Assembly: GCA_002710685.1 (NCBI GenBank)
Contig: PALD01000065.1
Coordinates: 1-64,000, forward strand
Direction: 5' to 3'
From: Cytophagaceae bacterium
GTDB taxonomy: Bacteria; Bacteroidota; Bacteroidia; Flavobacteriales; Flavobacteriaceae
Length of the DNA stretch: 64,000 nt
Shown here: positions 54,301-62,532 of the stretch, in pieces
How positions within the stretch are numbered: position 1 is the stretch's first letter
Layout: every line of letters begins with the position of its first letter
Notes under the pieces: model-generated
Database searches by the model: none
What the model saw: only the letters and a program-made list of their open reading frames with translations
What the model was told of the DNA's origin: nothing
Position numbers and translations under genes: made by a program

Positions 54301-54560
54301 AAGAAAACAATACACAGCAAAGTACCTGGTGGATAAGGGATATTGATTTTTTCCGTCTTAAAACGGCAGAAGTGGGCTATACGCTTCCTTCAACATTGAC
54401 AGATAAAATAGGATTCTTGAATACCCGTTTTTACCTAAGGGCAACAAACTTATTCACCATAAGCAAATTTGACCTTTGGGATCCTGAACTCAATACAGCC
54501 AATGGAAATTCTTACCCCAATATTTCAGTAGTATCAACTGGAGTATCAATAGACTTTTAA
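51372..54560 (+). CDS. SusC/RagA-family TonB-linked outer-membrane transporter
   Basis: A 1062-residue transporter. Met10 (MEKQFTRE, 51399) is an alternative start. The signal anchor ends near AIAQEQQ (about 55). The regulatory domain has GVVLDPQGLPLPAVNVSEKNT and TDFDGNFSI. The plug has DEVVIVGYGKQKKISVVGAQ and later FTILKDASATAVYGIRGANGV. The barrel ends ISVVSTGVSIDF. No STN domain is present. It lies directly behind the palindrome at 51334 and 15 bp before its susD partner. It belongs to a second PUL that is regulated differently from the HTCS-controlled one. Confidence 0.95.
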   Translation: MLNNKHLALMEKQFTRERIGKPPAVFKTSRNPLKRYSTVLLVIFSIAFQNFAIAQEQQGITITGVVLDPQGLPLPAVNVSEKNTNNGLQTDFDGNFSITVDSKKSILVFSYVGMRTTEVTVGERTTIDIQMDDDPQSLDEVVIVGYGKQKKISVVGAQSTIEAEELELPVANIGTMLAGRISGLTGVQRDGIPGFDGADLWIRGISSFGNSGPLILVDGVERSLDNIDPRDISSFTILKDASATAVYGIRGANGVILIETKRGKLGKPKVTLDYYEGITYFTKIPELADGITYMNLANEALTTRGLQPKYQQDYIDNTASGIDPLLYPNVDWIDEVFKDYGRNRRASLNVSGGAQDAQYYLSLGYYDETGLFVTDGLEDYNSNTRFKRYNFTSNLTLDITKTTNINVGIQGYLSEGTYPGRSPGDIFNAAMEAPPVEYPVIYPGGFVPGKSANGGLRNPYAEVAKRGYRDLTRNQVYTNLNINQELTFITEGLSAAALFAFDTYNEQDVNRTKRQSTYFVDQNFPYTDDGELLLNETLTSDNPFLGYDRSNRGNRRFYLQASLNYNRSFGDHSVSALLLGNRTDYTDAFAGNFTDAIPFRNQGLAGRATYSYDDRYFFEVNAGYNGSENFAPDNRYGFFPSVAVGWVASNEKFFEPLKGTVDYLKFRYSDGLVGSDSGAGRFSYLSRVEQQNGGSGFDFGESRQFTDGIIETFIGVDVKWAEARKQDIGVEANFFNNNLQLIFDLFKERTEGAFLERGDIPNYIGLNSDPYGNLGIVENKGFDGTVTYRANLNELKLDFRGTFSYNKNKIIENGQPLQPFDYLNRQGTGLLANFGLVAERLFTLEDDINGDGKITADDGFPFQTFSEIQPGDIKYSDLNNDGVIDSFDRKNIGDGDVPALTYGFGITAQYKGFDLSLFFQGQSYSDRFIGGSGIQPFVGGGGEGNLYTIAIDRWTPENNNPYATYPRLSYGASAIGQENNTQQSTWWIRDIDFFRLKTAEVGYTLPSTLTDKIGFLNTRFYLRATNLFTISKFDLWDPELNTANGNSYPNISVVSTGVSIDF

Positions 54561-54574
54561 AAAATAAAAAAGAA

Positions 54575-56383
54575 ATGAAAAATATTAGAAGAATATTAAT
54601 CTTAATGGCAATGCCCCTCTTTTTTGGGTGCAATGACGATTATCTGGATCAAGTTCCTGATGACCGCTTGACCTTTGAGGGAACCTTTGCCCAAAGGAAA
54701 ACTGCCGAAAGGTACCTAGCAAATGTTTATAGCCAGATGCCAAGTGAAATGGCACAACGGTATACAACATCAAATAATTCTGGCCCCTGGACCGGCGGCT
54801 CTGATGAAGCAGAGTACGTATGGTCATTTCATATGGGGAATTTTTTGAACCAAGCTAACTGGAATGCCACTACACAAGAGGTAAGTAATCTCTGGTCCAA
54901 TTTTTATCGGGGAATACGTTCTGCTTCTACCTTTATTGCAAATATTGATAAGTGCAAGGATTGTACACCGGCCATCAAGGAGCAATATACTGCAGAGGCA
55001 AGGGTACTAAGGGCATATTACTATTATAATATCATGCGCAGCTGGGGCCCTACCATCCTTATGGGAGAAACCCCTATACCTCCTGATGCCAATCTCAAAG
55101 AAATAGGATTGAAGAGGAATAATATTGACGAAGTAGCGCAGTACATTGTAAGTGAACTTGACATTGCTGCAGAAAAATTGAAAGGTATCAACTTTCAAGG
55201 AAGCAATGCAGGAAGGATGAGCAGGCCATTTGCAATGGTCATCAAGGAAAAAACCTTGCTATTTGCAGCAAGTCCCCTTTATAATGGCAATAAAGATCTT
55301 TCAGCTCTAGTGGGACAGGAAGGGGAAAACCTCATCCCTCAAAATTATGATGCTAACAAGTGGACATTAGCTGCAAATGCGGCTAAAGCCATCATAGATG
55401 ATTATGTACCTAATACTTTTTCATTATACAAAGAATATAATAATGATGGAAGTTATAATCCTTATCTATCCACCCGCAATGTAATGACCGTTGATTATAA
55501 TGATGAAATAATCTATGCGCTTCCGCAAGGAGATAATGCATATCATTATGATGTAACGCCCTATCACCTAGGTGAAGCTAATGAAATAAGGGCAGCAGGG
55601 GGACTTAGTGTAACCCAGGAGATGGTCGATGCCTATTTCACTGCAAACGGCCGTTCAATTGATGATCCCCAATCTGGTTATCAAGAAAGCGGATTTTCAA
55701 ATTTTCAGGCACCTTATGACTTTACAGCGAGAAGGACCTATAATCAGTGGATAAACAGGGAACCTCGATTCTATGTAGGTGTCACCTATAATGAAAGTTT
55801 GTGGTTCAATAGAAATTATGGAGATGTGATCACCACGACCTGGTATGGTGGTAATTCAGGCAGACAGGCAGGTACAAACGATTATCCCCCTACTGGATAT
55901 ATAGTGAGAAAGAACCTACCTATCGTACCGTGGTATAACAATGACCGCAGCATACCTGTTTTCAGGCTTGCAGAAGTTTATCTAGATTATGTAGAGGCAC
56001 TCAATGAAAGTAGTCCTGGAAATGCAGATATTCTCAAATACCTCAACCTGATTAGGGAAAGAGCAGGTATACCCGAATACGGTTCGCCAGAACTTGCTGT
56101 CCCCGCGGGACAGGATGCCATGCGCGATGCCATCCATAAAGAACGCAGGGTAGAACTAGCCTTTGAAAGCGTACGCTATTTTGATGCACGCCGCTGGAAA
56201 ATTGCTGACCAGGCTTTTGATGGTCCTTTTCATGGTCTGGATATCAATGCCAGGCAAGAGGAGAATTTCTACAATGTCATAGTATTTGAAGAAAGGGTCT
56301 TCAGGCCACAGGATTATCTCTGGCCAGTTCCTCAAGATGAGCTTAATGCAAACCCATCATTGATTCAAAATCCAGGATGGTAA
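54575..56383 (+). CDS. RagB/SusD-family outer-membrane glycan-binding lipoprotein
   Basis: A 602-residue SusD-like lipoprotein with lipobox PLFFGC (Cys19) and DYLDQVPDDRLTFEGTF. Family segments are EARVLRAYYYYNIMRSWG near 145, NREPRFYVGVTYN near 395, and the KERRVELAFESVRYFDARRW segment near 525. It ends LIQNPGW, the usual C-terminus. It partners the SusC encoded 15 bp upstream. The peptidase gene start follows within about 12 bp of its stop, which implies one transcript. Confidence 0.95.
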   Translation: MKNIRRILILMAMPLFFGCNDDYLDQVPDDRLTFEGTFAQRKTAERYLANVYSQMPSEMAQRYTTSNNSGPWTGGSDEAEYVWSFHMGNFLNQANWNATTQEVSNLWSNFYRGIRSASTFIANIDKCKDCTPAIKEQYTAEARVLRAYYYYNIMRSWGPTILMGETPIPPDANLKEIGLKRNNIDEVAQYIVSELDIAAEKLKGINFQGSNAGRMSRPFAMVIKEKTLLFAASPLYNGNKDLSALVGQEGENLIPQNYDANKWTLAANAAKAIIDDYVPNTFSLYKEYNNDGSYNPYLSTRNVMTVDYNDEIIYALPQGDNAYHYDVTPYHLGEANEIRAAGGLSVTQEMVDAYFTANGRSIDDPQSGYQESGFSNFQAPYDFTARRTYNQWINREPRFYVGVTYNESLWFNRNYGDVITTTWYGGNSGRQAGTNDYPPTGYIVRKNLPIVPWYNNDRSIPVFRLAEVYLDYVEALNESSPGNADILKYLNLIRERAGIPEYGSPELAVPAGQDAMRDAIHKERRVELAFESVRYFDARRWKIADQAFDGPFHGLDINARQEENFYNVIVFEERVFRPQDYLWPVPQDELNANPSLIQNPGW

Positions 56384-56394
56384 ACCTTGTACCC

Positions 56395-57045
56395 ATGAAA
56401 AAAACAATCTTTTTCATTATAGCTATAAGTGGGATGTATTTTGGCTACAGCCAAAAAAATAAAATCGACCTGACTTATATTGACAATGCATCTGGCCTAG
56501 GCCCTGATATTCAAAAAGGATTTGCTAAAATAGTTCATACGGTATACCCTGAACTACTGAAGGATTTCAATCCTGATGCCAGAAAGGATATCACCATCTT
56601 TATTGATACAGATTATGATGGCGTGGCCTATGCTAACGATGGCAGGGTTACGGTAAGCTCTAAGTGGCTTACCTCCCACCCTGAAGACCTTGACCTTATG
56701 ACGCATGAAATCATGCACATCATTCAAGCTTACCCGCCCCATAGCGGGCCAGGATGGCTTACAGAGGGTATAGCAGATTATGTACGTTATAAGTATGGCT
56801 TGGATAATGACATGGCAGGATGGTCACTGACCCCCTTTAATCCAAAACAGCATTATACCAACAGCTATAGGATAACAGCTAGGTTCTTAGCATGGATTAC
56901 ACAAAATTATGATAAGGACCTTGTAAAAAAGATGGATGCTAGGTTACGTGAAAAACAGTATTCTGAAAATTTATGGAAAGAATATACAGGCAAGACGCTA
57001 GATCAACTGTGGGAAGAATATAGTAAAAACCCCGTGTTGTCCTAG
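56395..57045 (+). CDS. Secreted metallopeptidase of the basic secretory protein family
   Basis: The frame is open from 56377. I choose the Met at 56395, as it gives a normal signal peptide (MKKTIFFIIAISGMYFGYSQ); this makes 216 residues and avoids overlap with susD. The zinc motif THEIMH gives His104, Glu105 and His108, and WLTEGIADYVRYKYG supplies the third ligand Glu124. These match the basic secretory protein (PF04450-like) gluzincin peptidases. Positioned after susD and before a carbohydrate-binding lipoprotein, it may cut protein parts of a glycoprotein or release bound glycan. Its substrate is unknown. Confidence 0.85.
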   Translation: MKKTIFFIIAISGMYFGYSQKNKIDLTYIDNASGLGPDIQKGFAKIVHTVYPELLKDFNPDARKDITIFIDTDYDGVAYANDGRVTVSSKWLTSHPEDLDLMTHEIMHIIQAYPPHSGPGWLTEGIADYVRYKYGLDNDMAGWSLTPFNPKQHYTNSYRITARFLAWITQNYDKDLVKKMDARLREKQYSENLWKEYTGKTLDQLWEEYSKNPVLS

Positions 57046-57088
57046 AATCAGGATAAATTCTGTAAAAACATATTTTAAAAATTAAATC

Positions 57089-58906
57089 ATGAAAGATTTT
57101 ACAATAAAAATGATAATAGTAGGGCTATGCACAGGTTGTTTGCTGTCTTGCTCTGATGATGATTCATCATTAGTCGACGGCCTTCCAGATGCCGTGGTCA
57201 ACAATGATCCTCCCGGCTCCCCCCCAAGGGGGCTTACAGAAACCTGGGGAGACCATACTGAAAGTGTCTCGAGGCAGTCATTTGATGCATCTGCAACGGT
57301 GTTCTATGACCCAGAAGTAGATAGGGAAATTTTATGGCCCATAAACTTTTCTAGTTCTTTCTGGAACCAGGTAATTAATAGTTATGGGGTTTTTGGAGGA
57401 GACAGCCGCCTCTATTTTATAGGTCATGGAGAAGAAAGTGACGCTTTCATAAAGAACTCTTTTGATGAAAGTACAAACAACCGTACCATTCTAGACGCAT
57501 CTGTTCTCAATGCTGAACTGAGTGCTGAAAAAATGGACGCATTGGTAAAATTACTTTCTGAACTTGTGGAGACCTCGGTAAAGAAAGTCAATGGATCCCC
57601 TGCATCAGCGGTATGGCAAGATAAATGGTCAGAGATTTTTACTTATGACTTATATACCAAGGTCGAGCTGGATGCAGATGCCGCTAGGGTAAAATCCTTA
57701 TTTACCGAAAGTAGTGTTGACTATCCCTCTCCTGATAGTTTTTGGTTTAGGGATTGGTTTTTGCCCCTTTATGAAAACTACAATGGCAGTGGTATCTTCA
57801 ATAATTTTTTCAATATCCTTTCTACCAATTATCCCATTGATGGTACTGATTATGCTAAGGAAATGAACATTGGAGAATTTGTACATTTTTTCAGTGGTGC
57901 TTCCGGTGATGATTTACAGCCTATGTTTGAAACAGCATTTGGGTGGAATGATGACTGGGCACAAGAGCTACTCATTGCCCAGGCTCAATTTCCTAATCTT
58001 AATTATCCTTTTGATCCTGCTTCTACAATCATTGACCTTACATCAGAAGCTACGATTACCGTAAGTCGTGATAATGATAATGGCCCTAATGCGGGAGAAG
58101 GATCTCTTAAATTAATCGACAATGACCTAAGCACAAAATTCCTGGCTCCTGGATTTCCCCAGGAATTCTGGATGCAACAAAATTTTGCACAGAGCACGGT
58201 TGCAAATAAATACACAATAACATCAGGTAATGATGCACCAGATAGGGACCTGAAGTCATGGAAACTCCTTGGGTCAAATGATGAAGTAAACTGGGACACC
58301 CTTGATCAACGTACGGATCAAGTCTTTACTGATAGGAATTTTACCCGAGAATTTGATTTTGACAACAATCAAGGTTATAGATATTACCGCATTGAAGTAT
58401 TGGCAAATAACGGCAGTACACTGATTCAGGCAAGTGAGTGGAGAATGCTACGTCTTGAACTCCTGGATTTTGGCCCTACTGACTTTACACTTAATGCAAC
58501 CATTGAGGTAAGCCGCGAAAATAGCGGTGGTGCTGACGGTGCAGAAGGTTCTAAAAAAGCTATTGACAATGATGTGAATACTAAATTCCTCGTAGGTGGT
58601 TTTCCTGACACTATGTATATGCAGCAAAACTTTGAAGCTGCGGTAACTGTTAATGAATACAGGATAACTTCTGCAAATGATGCACATGAACGTGACCCCT
58701 TGAGCTGGACACTTTCTGGCTCAAATGATGGTAGTACCTGGGTGGAGCTTGACTCTAGGTCTAATGAAGATTTTCCTGATTTCTTTCAAGAAAGAACATT
58801 CTTAGTAGATAATGACCAGGCCTATCTTCATTACAGATTAGATATAACAGAGAATAACGGAAGTGATGCCATGCAATTGGCAGAATGGAGATTGTACGGT
58901 AATTAA
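57089..58906 (+). CDS. Surface lipoprotein with two F5/8-type-C (discoidin) domains
   Basis: A 605-residue lipoprotein with lipobox LLSC (Cys21). Residues about 48-315 form a domain I cannot name, with ILWPINFSSSFWNQVINSYGVFG and IGEFVHFFSGASGDDLQPMFETAFGW. Two repeats follow, about 318-462 and 468-605. Both start with TI-VSR-N, share KLIDND/KAIDNDV, TKFL-GGFP, MQQNF and YRYYRI/YLHYRLD, and end with EWRM/EWRLYG. That is the pattern of F5/8-type-C (CBM32-like) carbohydrate-binding modules. The first domain may be a peptidase-like or binding module; no catalytic site is evident. The gene closes the operon before the hairpin at 58942. Confidence 0.75.
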   Translation: MKDFTIKMIIVGLCTGCLLSCSDDDSSLVDGLPDAVVNNDPPGSPPRGLTETWGDHTESVSRQSFDASATVFYDPEVDREILWPINFSSSFWNQVINSYGVFGGDSRLYFIGHGEESDAFIKNSFDESTNNRTILDASVLNAELSAEKMDALVKLLSELVETSVKKVNGSPASAVWQDKWSEIFTYDLYTKVELDADAARVKSLFTESSVDYPSPDSFWFRDWFLPLYENYNGSGIFNNFFNILSTNYPIDGTDYAKEMNIGEFVHFFSGASGDDLQPMFETAFGWNDDWAQELLIAQAQFPNLNYPFDPASTIIDLTSEATITVSRDNDNGPNAGEGSLKLIDNDLSTKFLAPGFPQEFWMQQNFAQSTVANKYTITSGNDAPDRDLKSWKLLGSNDEVNWDTLDQRTDQVFTDRNFTREFDFDNNQGYRYYRIEVLANNGSTLIQASEWRMLRLELLDFGPTDFTLNATIEVSRENSGGADGAEGSKKAIDNDVNTKFLVGGFPDTMYMQQNFEAAVTVNEYRITSANDAHERDPLSWTLSGSNDGSTWVELDSRSNEDFPDFFQERTFLVDNDQAYLHYRLDITENNGSDAMQLAEWRLYGN

Positions 58907-58941
58907 AATAAGTATTTAGTTTTAGTTTTTCAAATTTTGCT

Positions 58942-58979
58942 AAAGCCCCAAGATATGTTTAAAACATACTTGGGGCTTT
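58942..58979 (+). terminator. Terminator of the LacI-PUL operon
   Basis: A long hairpin: AAAGCCCCAAG (58942-58952) pairs with CTTGGGGCTTT (58969-58979), and the inner TATGTTT/AAACATA extends the stem. It ends with TTTT, 36 bp after the stop of the lipoprotein gene. This is a typical intrinsic terminator. Confidence 0.8.
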
Positions 58980-58997
58980 TTATTTAACACACTTTAA

Positions 58998-59016
58998 AAA
59001 CGTAAATCATACGTTT
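58998..59016. repeat. Inverted repeat 7-5-7 (possible operator)
   Basis: AAACGTA-AATCA-TACGTTT, perfect over 7-base arms, in the region upstream of the susC at 59269. The half-site ACGTTT partly resembles the LacI-type palindrome at 51334, but with a 5-base spacer. Confidence 0.45.
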
Positions 59017-59044
59017 CTAGAAGAATTTTCATGGTTTAGTACCA

Positions 59045-59067
59045 TTTGTTGATATGAAATCAACAAA
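59045..59067. repeat. Inverted repeat 9-5-9 (possible operator)
   Basis: TTTGTTGAT-ATGAA-ATCAACAAA, perfect over 9-base arms, lies 22 bp before TATTTTTG (59089-59096), an exact match to the -7 box TAnnTTTG. This arrangement suggests an activator or repressor site for the downstream susCD genes. No good -33 box was found. Confidence 0.55.
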
Positions 59068-59268
59068 TAATATCGCAATTCAATACTTTATTTTTGACAA
59101 AAACTTAATGAAAATTCAATATATCGCCAAAATCATCAATTTATTAACTGTATTTTTTACGTTTAATTTTAATTTTCGCAATTCTTAAAAGGATACTTTT
59201 TCTAAGTAAATCGATTGACTAAGTTTAATAATACATTAACGGAGTGTTAACTTTTCAATTTTAATTAG

Positions 59269-62200
59269 ATGGAAAAACTAATTCAACTAAAACTGAAAAG
59301 GCAAAGTAGGGCTATTCATTTTATCCTTAAACGAAATCGTTGTCGGCATGCGATAATGCTTTTGATTATGGGTATCATGTGCTATAGCAATCATACCTAT
59401 GCCTTTCAAGATCAAACAAATGACAAGGTTACGGTTACCGGTACAATAATGGGTCCAGATGGGATGCCATTACCCACCGTAACGGTTATTGAAAAAGGTA
59501 CTAACAATGGTACTCAAAGTGACTTTGACGGTAACTATTCAATCGATGTAGCTGCAAATGCCACTTTGGTATTCAGTTATGTGGGCTTTAAAACCCTTGA
59601 AGTACCTGTAAATGGTCAAACTGACATTGATCCCAGCATGGAAGAAGATGTTGCTGGGCTTGACGAAATCGTTATCACGGGATACACCGCCCAGGATAAG
59701 AAATCAATCACAGGTGCAATATCAACCGTGACCAGTGAAGACCTGGAAAAGGTTCATGGAGGTTCTACCGTAAGCTCTGGATTAGCCGGTAAGCTACCCG
59801 GGGTAAGTTTCAGGATGCCAGATGGGCGCCCCGGCGCAAGTGCATCGATACAGATACGTAATATGGGGACTCCCCTATATGTAATTGACGGAATACAACA
59901 GGATGAGGGGCAATTCAATAACCTTTCTCCTAATGATATTGCTAGTATTACCATCCTGAAAGATGCTTCAGCAGCTATCTACGGTGTTAGGGCAGCAAAT
60001 GGTGTCGTGGTCGTAACTACTAAACGGGGCAAGAAAGGCACCAGGAATACCGTGAACGTGAATGCGTATACCGGTTGGCAAAACTGGACACGTTTTCCTG
60101 AGACCGTAAACGATTCCTATCAGTATGTTTTGGCTCAAGCCGAAGCCGAAATCAATTCCTTTGGATCAACAAACATCACACAAGATGAGCTCGAAAAATA
60201 CCGCACAGGTACTGACCGCGGTTATCAATCTTTTAACTGGAGGGATTTTATAGTCAAGAAAAATGCCCCATTGACCAATATCAATGTCAGCGCATCAGGT
60301 GGCTCTGAAAACATTAACTACTACTTATCATATACCAGTCTAGATCAAGAATCGGTACTAGGTGATGAATTTAAGTTTAACCGTAGCAATATTCAAAGTA
60401 ATGTGGATGCTAATATCTCTAAGCGTCTCAAAGTAGGAGTACAAATAAACGGAAGGATTGAAAAAAGGGAAAATCCTGGAATCCCGGGAGCTGATGACTA
60501 CTGGCTACCACGTTTTGCGATTTTGCGAAACCGTCCATATGAACGTCCCTATGCAAATGACAATCCAGAATATCTCAATGACATAGGCCATAATGAGACA
60601 AACTGGGCACTGCATAATTATAAAATAGGTGGCTATCAACGTGACACATGGAGGGTATTACAAACTAATTTTACTGCTGAATATGACATCCCGTGGGTTG
60701 ATGGCCTTTCGGCGAAAGGCATGTATTCATACTACATTGCAGACCGTGTCCTTAATGGACATGAATATACATACGAGGCTTACACCTATGACCCTAACGA
60801 TGATACCTATACCGTGACCGGTGGTAGTACTAATCCATGGCGTGAGCGTAGAACCCGCAAAAACATCAGGAACATCTATCAAGGTCAATTACAGTACAAG
60901 CAAAAATTTGATGAACACAGTATAGATGCGGTATTTATCGCAGAACGTCAAGAAGCATTATATCTTGAGCAGTGGGTGCACTCAGTACCGGGCACAAATG
61001 AACTGCCCTTGATATATTTCTCAGACATGGATACCTATGATGATTACCAGGATGAGGATGCGCGTATAGGGTACATTGCCCGTTTGAGCTACAACTATGC
61101 AGACAAGTACTACCTGGAAGTATCAGGAAGACGTGATGCCTCATGGAAATTTGCCCCGTCCAAACGCGTGGGATACTTTCCGTCAGCTTCAGCTGGCTGG
61201 AGAATCACAGAAGAAAAATTTTTTAAGGACCTAATAGGAGAAAACAGCGTGCTGGACAATCTAAAAATCAGGGGATCCTATGGTGTCCTGGGGGATGACA
61301 ATATCAACCTGGGGATCAACCCAGGTGACCCCAGGTATATAGGGCCTTATGATTACCTCACCGGTTATGAATATAATGTAGGGACGGCCATATTCAATAA
61401 CGAAGCTGTAATCGCTGCAAGAGACAAGGGCCAACCCGTCAATAACATTTCTTGGTTTGAGAGCAAGATTACGGATATAGGTGCTGACTTCTATCTTTTT
61501 GATAGTAAACTCTCTGGGACCGTAGATTACTTTTACCGTAAAAGAACAGGATTAAGAGGGCAAAAATTTGATGTGCTCACACCTGATGAACTTGGTTATA
61601 AACCACCAGAAGAAAATACTGAAAGTGATGCTGTATACGGCTTTGAAGGATCTCTTAGCTATGCAGATAACATAGGTGATTTCAACTATAGTGTAACCGC
61701 AAATGGCTCCATCGCCCGAAGTAAGTTCTTGTCATCTTATAAACCAAGGTTCAAAAATTCTTATGACCAGTGGGATAATTCAAACAATTCTGACGGTGCT
61801 TCAAGAGCCCAGGATAGATACAATACTATCTTCTGGGGCTACACGGCAGTGGGACAGTTTCAATCCCAGGAGGAAATCGATAATTATCCTGTGGATATAG
61901 ATGGACGTGGAAACAGCACTTTACTTCCCGGGGACATTATCTATAAAGATGAGAATGGGGATAAAAGGATTGACGGCTATGATATTACACCAATTGGGTA
62001 CAATAGCTACAACCCCTTGATAAACTTTGGCATGAGCATTAACCTATCCTACAAAGGGTTTGATTTTACTGCTGATTTTTCAGGTGCGTCTGGATTTTCC
62101 TGGAATCAAAACTGGGAACAACGTTGGGCCTTTCAAAATACAGGAGCCCTCAACAAGATCTTTCTGGACCGTTGGCACAGGGCAGACCCATTTGACGTAA

Positions 62201-62520
62201 ATAGTGAATGGATCCCAGGTAAATATCCCGCCCTTAGATATAATGAAGGTGGACACAGTAACTATAACAAGAACTCTACTTTTTGGTTACATAATGTCAC
62301 ATACCTAAAAGCAAGGACAATTGAGTTGGGCTATAACCTGCCCAAATCACTTTTGGACAAGATCAGTGTTCAAAAATGTAGGCTTTATATCAACGGGTAT
62401 AACCTTTTCTCCATTGATAATTTGTCAGAATATGGTGTCGATCCTGAGGTTGTTGATGAAAATGGCCTACAATATCCACAGAACAGGTTTGTTAACGTGG
62501 GAGTAAACATCTCTCTTTAA
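59269..62520 (+). CDS. SusC/RagA-family TonB-linked outer-membrane transporter
   Basis: A 1083-residue transporter with an N-terminal basic stretch and a hydrophobic signal (about 28-46, ending TYAFQ). The regulatory domain has GTIMGPDGMPLPTVTVIEKGT and SDFDGNYSIDV. The plug has DEIVITGYTAQDKKSITGAI, with a shorter loop before SITILKDASAAIYGVRAANGV. The barrel ends NRFVNVGVNISL. No STN domain is seen. It has its own promoter region after the strong terminator, so it starts a further transport unit with the susD that follows 12 bp later. Confidence 0.95.
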   Translation: MEKLIQLKLKRQSRAIHFILKRNRCRHAIMLLIMGIMCYSNHTYAFQDQTNDKVTVTGTIMGPDGMPLPTVTVIEKGTNNGTQSDFDGNYSIDVAANATLVFSYVGFKTLEVPVNGQTDIDPSMEEDVAGLDEIVITGYTAQDKKSITGAISTVTSEDLEKVHGGSTVSSGLAGKLPGVSFRMPDGRPGASASIQIRNMGTPLYVIDGIQQDEGQFNNLSPNDIASITILKDASAAIYGVRAANGVVVVTTKRGKKGTRNTVNVNAYTGWQNWTRFPETVNDSYQYVLAQAEAEINSFGSTNITQDELEKYRTGTDRGYQSFNWRDFIVKKNAPLTNINVSASGGSENINYYLSYTSLDQESVLGDEFKFNRSNIQSNVDANISKRLKVGVQINGRIEKRENPGIPGADDYWLPRFAILRNRPYERPYANDNPEYLNDIGHNETNWALHNYKIGGYQRDTWRVLQTNFTAEYDIPWVDGLSAKGMYSYYIADRVLNGHEYTYEAYTYDPNDDTYTVTGGSTNPWRERRTRKNIRNIYQGQLQYKQKFDEHSIDAVFIAERQEALYLEQWVHSVPGTNELPLIYFSDMDTYDDYQDEDARIGYIARLSYNYADKYYLEVSGRRDASWKFAPSKRVGYFPSASAGWRITEEKFFKDLIGENSVLDNLKIRGSYGVLGDDNINLGINPGDPRYIGPYDYLTGYEYNVGTAIFNNEAVIAARDKGQPVNNISWFESKITDIGADFYLFDSKLSGTVDYFYRKRTGLRGQKFDVLTPDELGYKPPEENTESDAVYGFEGSLSYADNIGDFNYSVTANGSIARSKFLSSYKPRFKNSYDQWDNSNNSDGASRAQDRYNTIFWGYTAVGQFQSQEEIDNYPVDIDGRGNSTLLPGDIIYKDENGDKRIDGYDITPIGYNSYNPLINFGMSINLSYKGFDFTADFSGASGFSWNQNWEQRWAFQNTGALNKIFLDRWHRADPFDVNSEWIPGKYPALRYNEGGHSNYNKNSTFWLHNVTYLKARTIELGYNLPKSLLDKISVQKCRLYINGYNLFSIDNLSEYGVDPEVVDENGLQYPQNRFVNVGVNISL

Positions 62521-62532
62521 AATTGTTATGAA

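Larger units (their letters stand above)
58980..59268 (+). promoter_or_regulatory. Upstream region of the fourth susC
   Basis: About 290 bp with no gene. It carries two perfect inverted repeats (58998-59016 and 59045-59067) and an exact -7 motif at 59089-59096. That would leave a leader of roughly 170 bases before the susC start. The A/T-rich rest shows nothing else. Confidence 0.5.

Noticed and set aside
56428-56458. TTTTGGCTACAGCCAAAA hairpin inside the metallopeptidase gene
   Set aside because: It resembles the hairpins at 1294 and 50084 but lies in coding sequence for the signal-peptide end; the similarity is probably chance.
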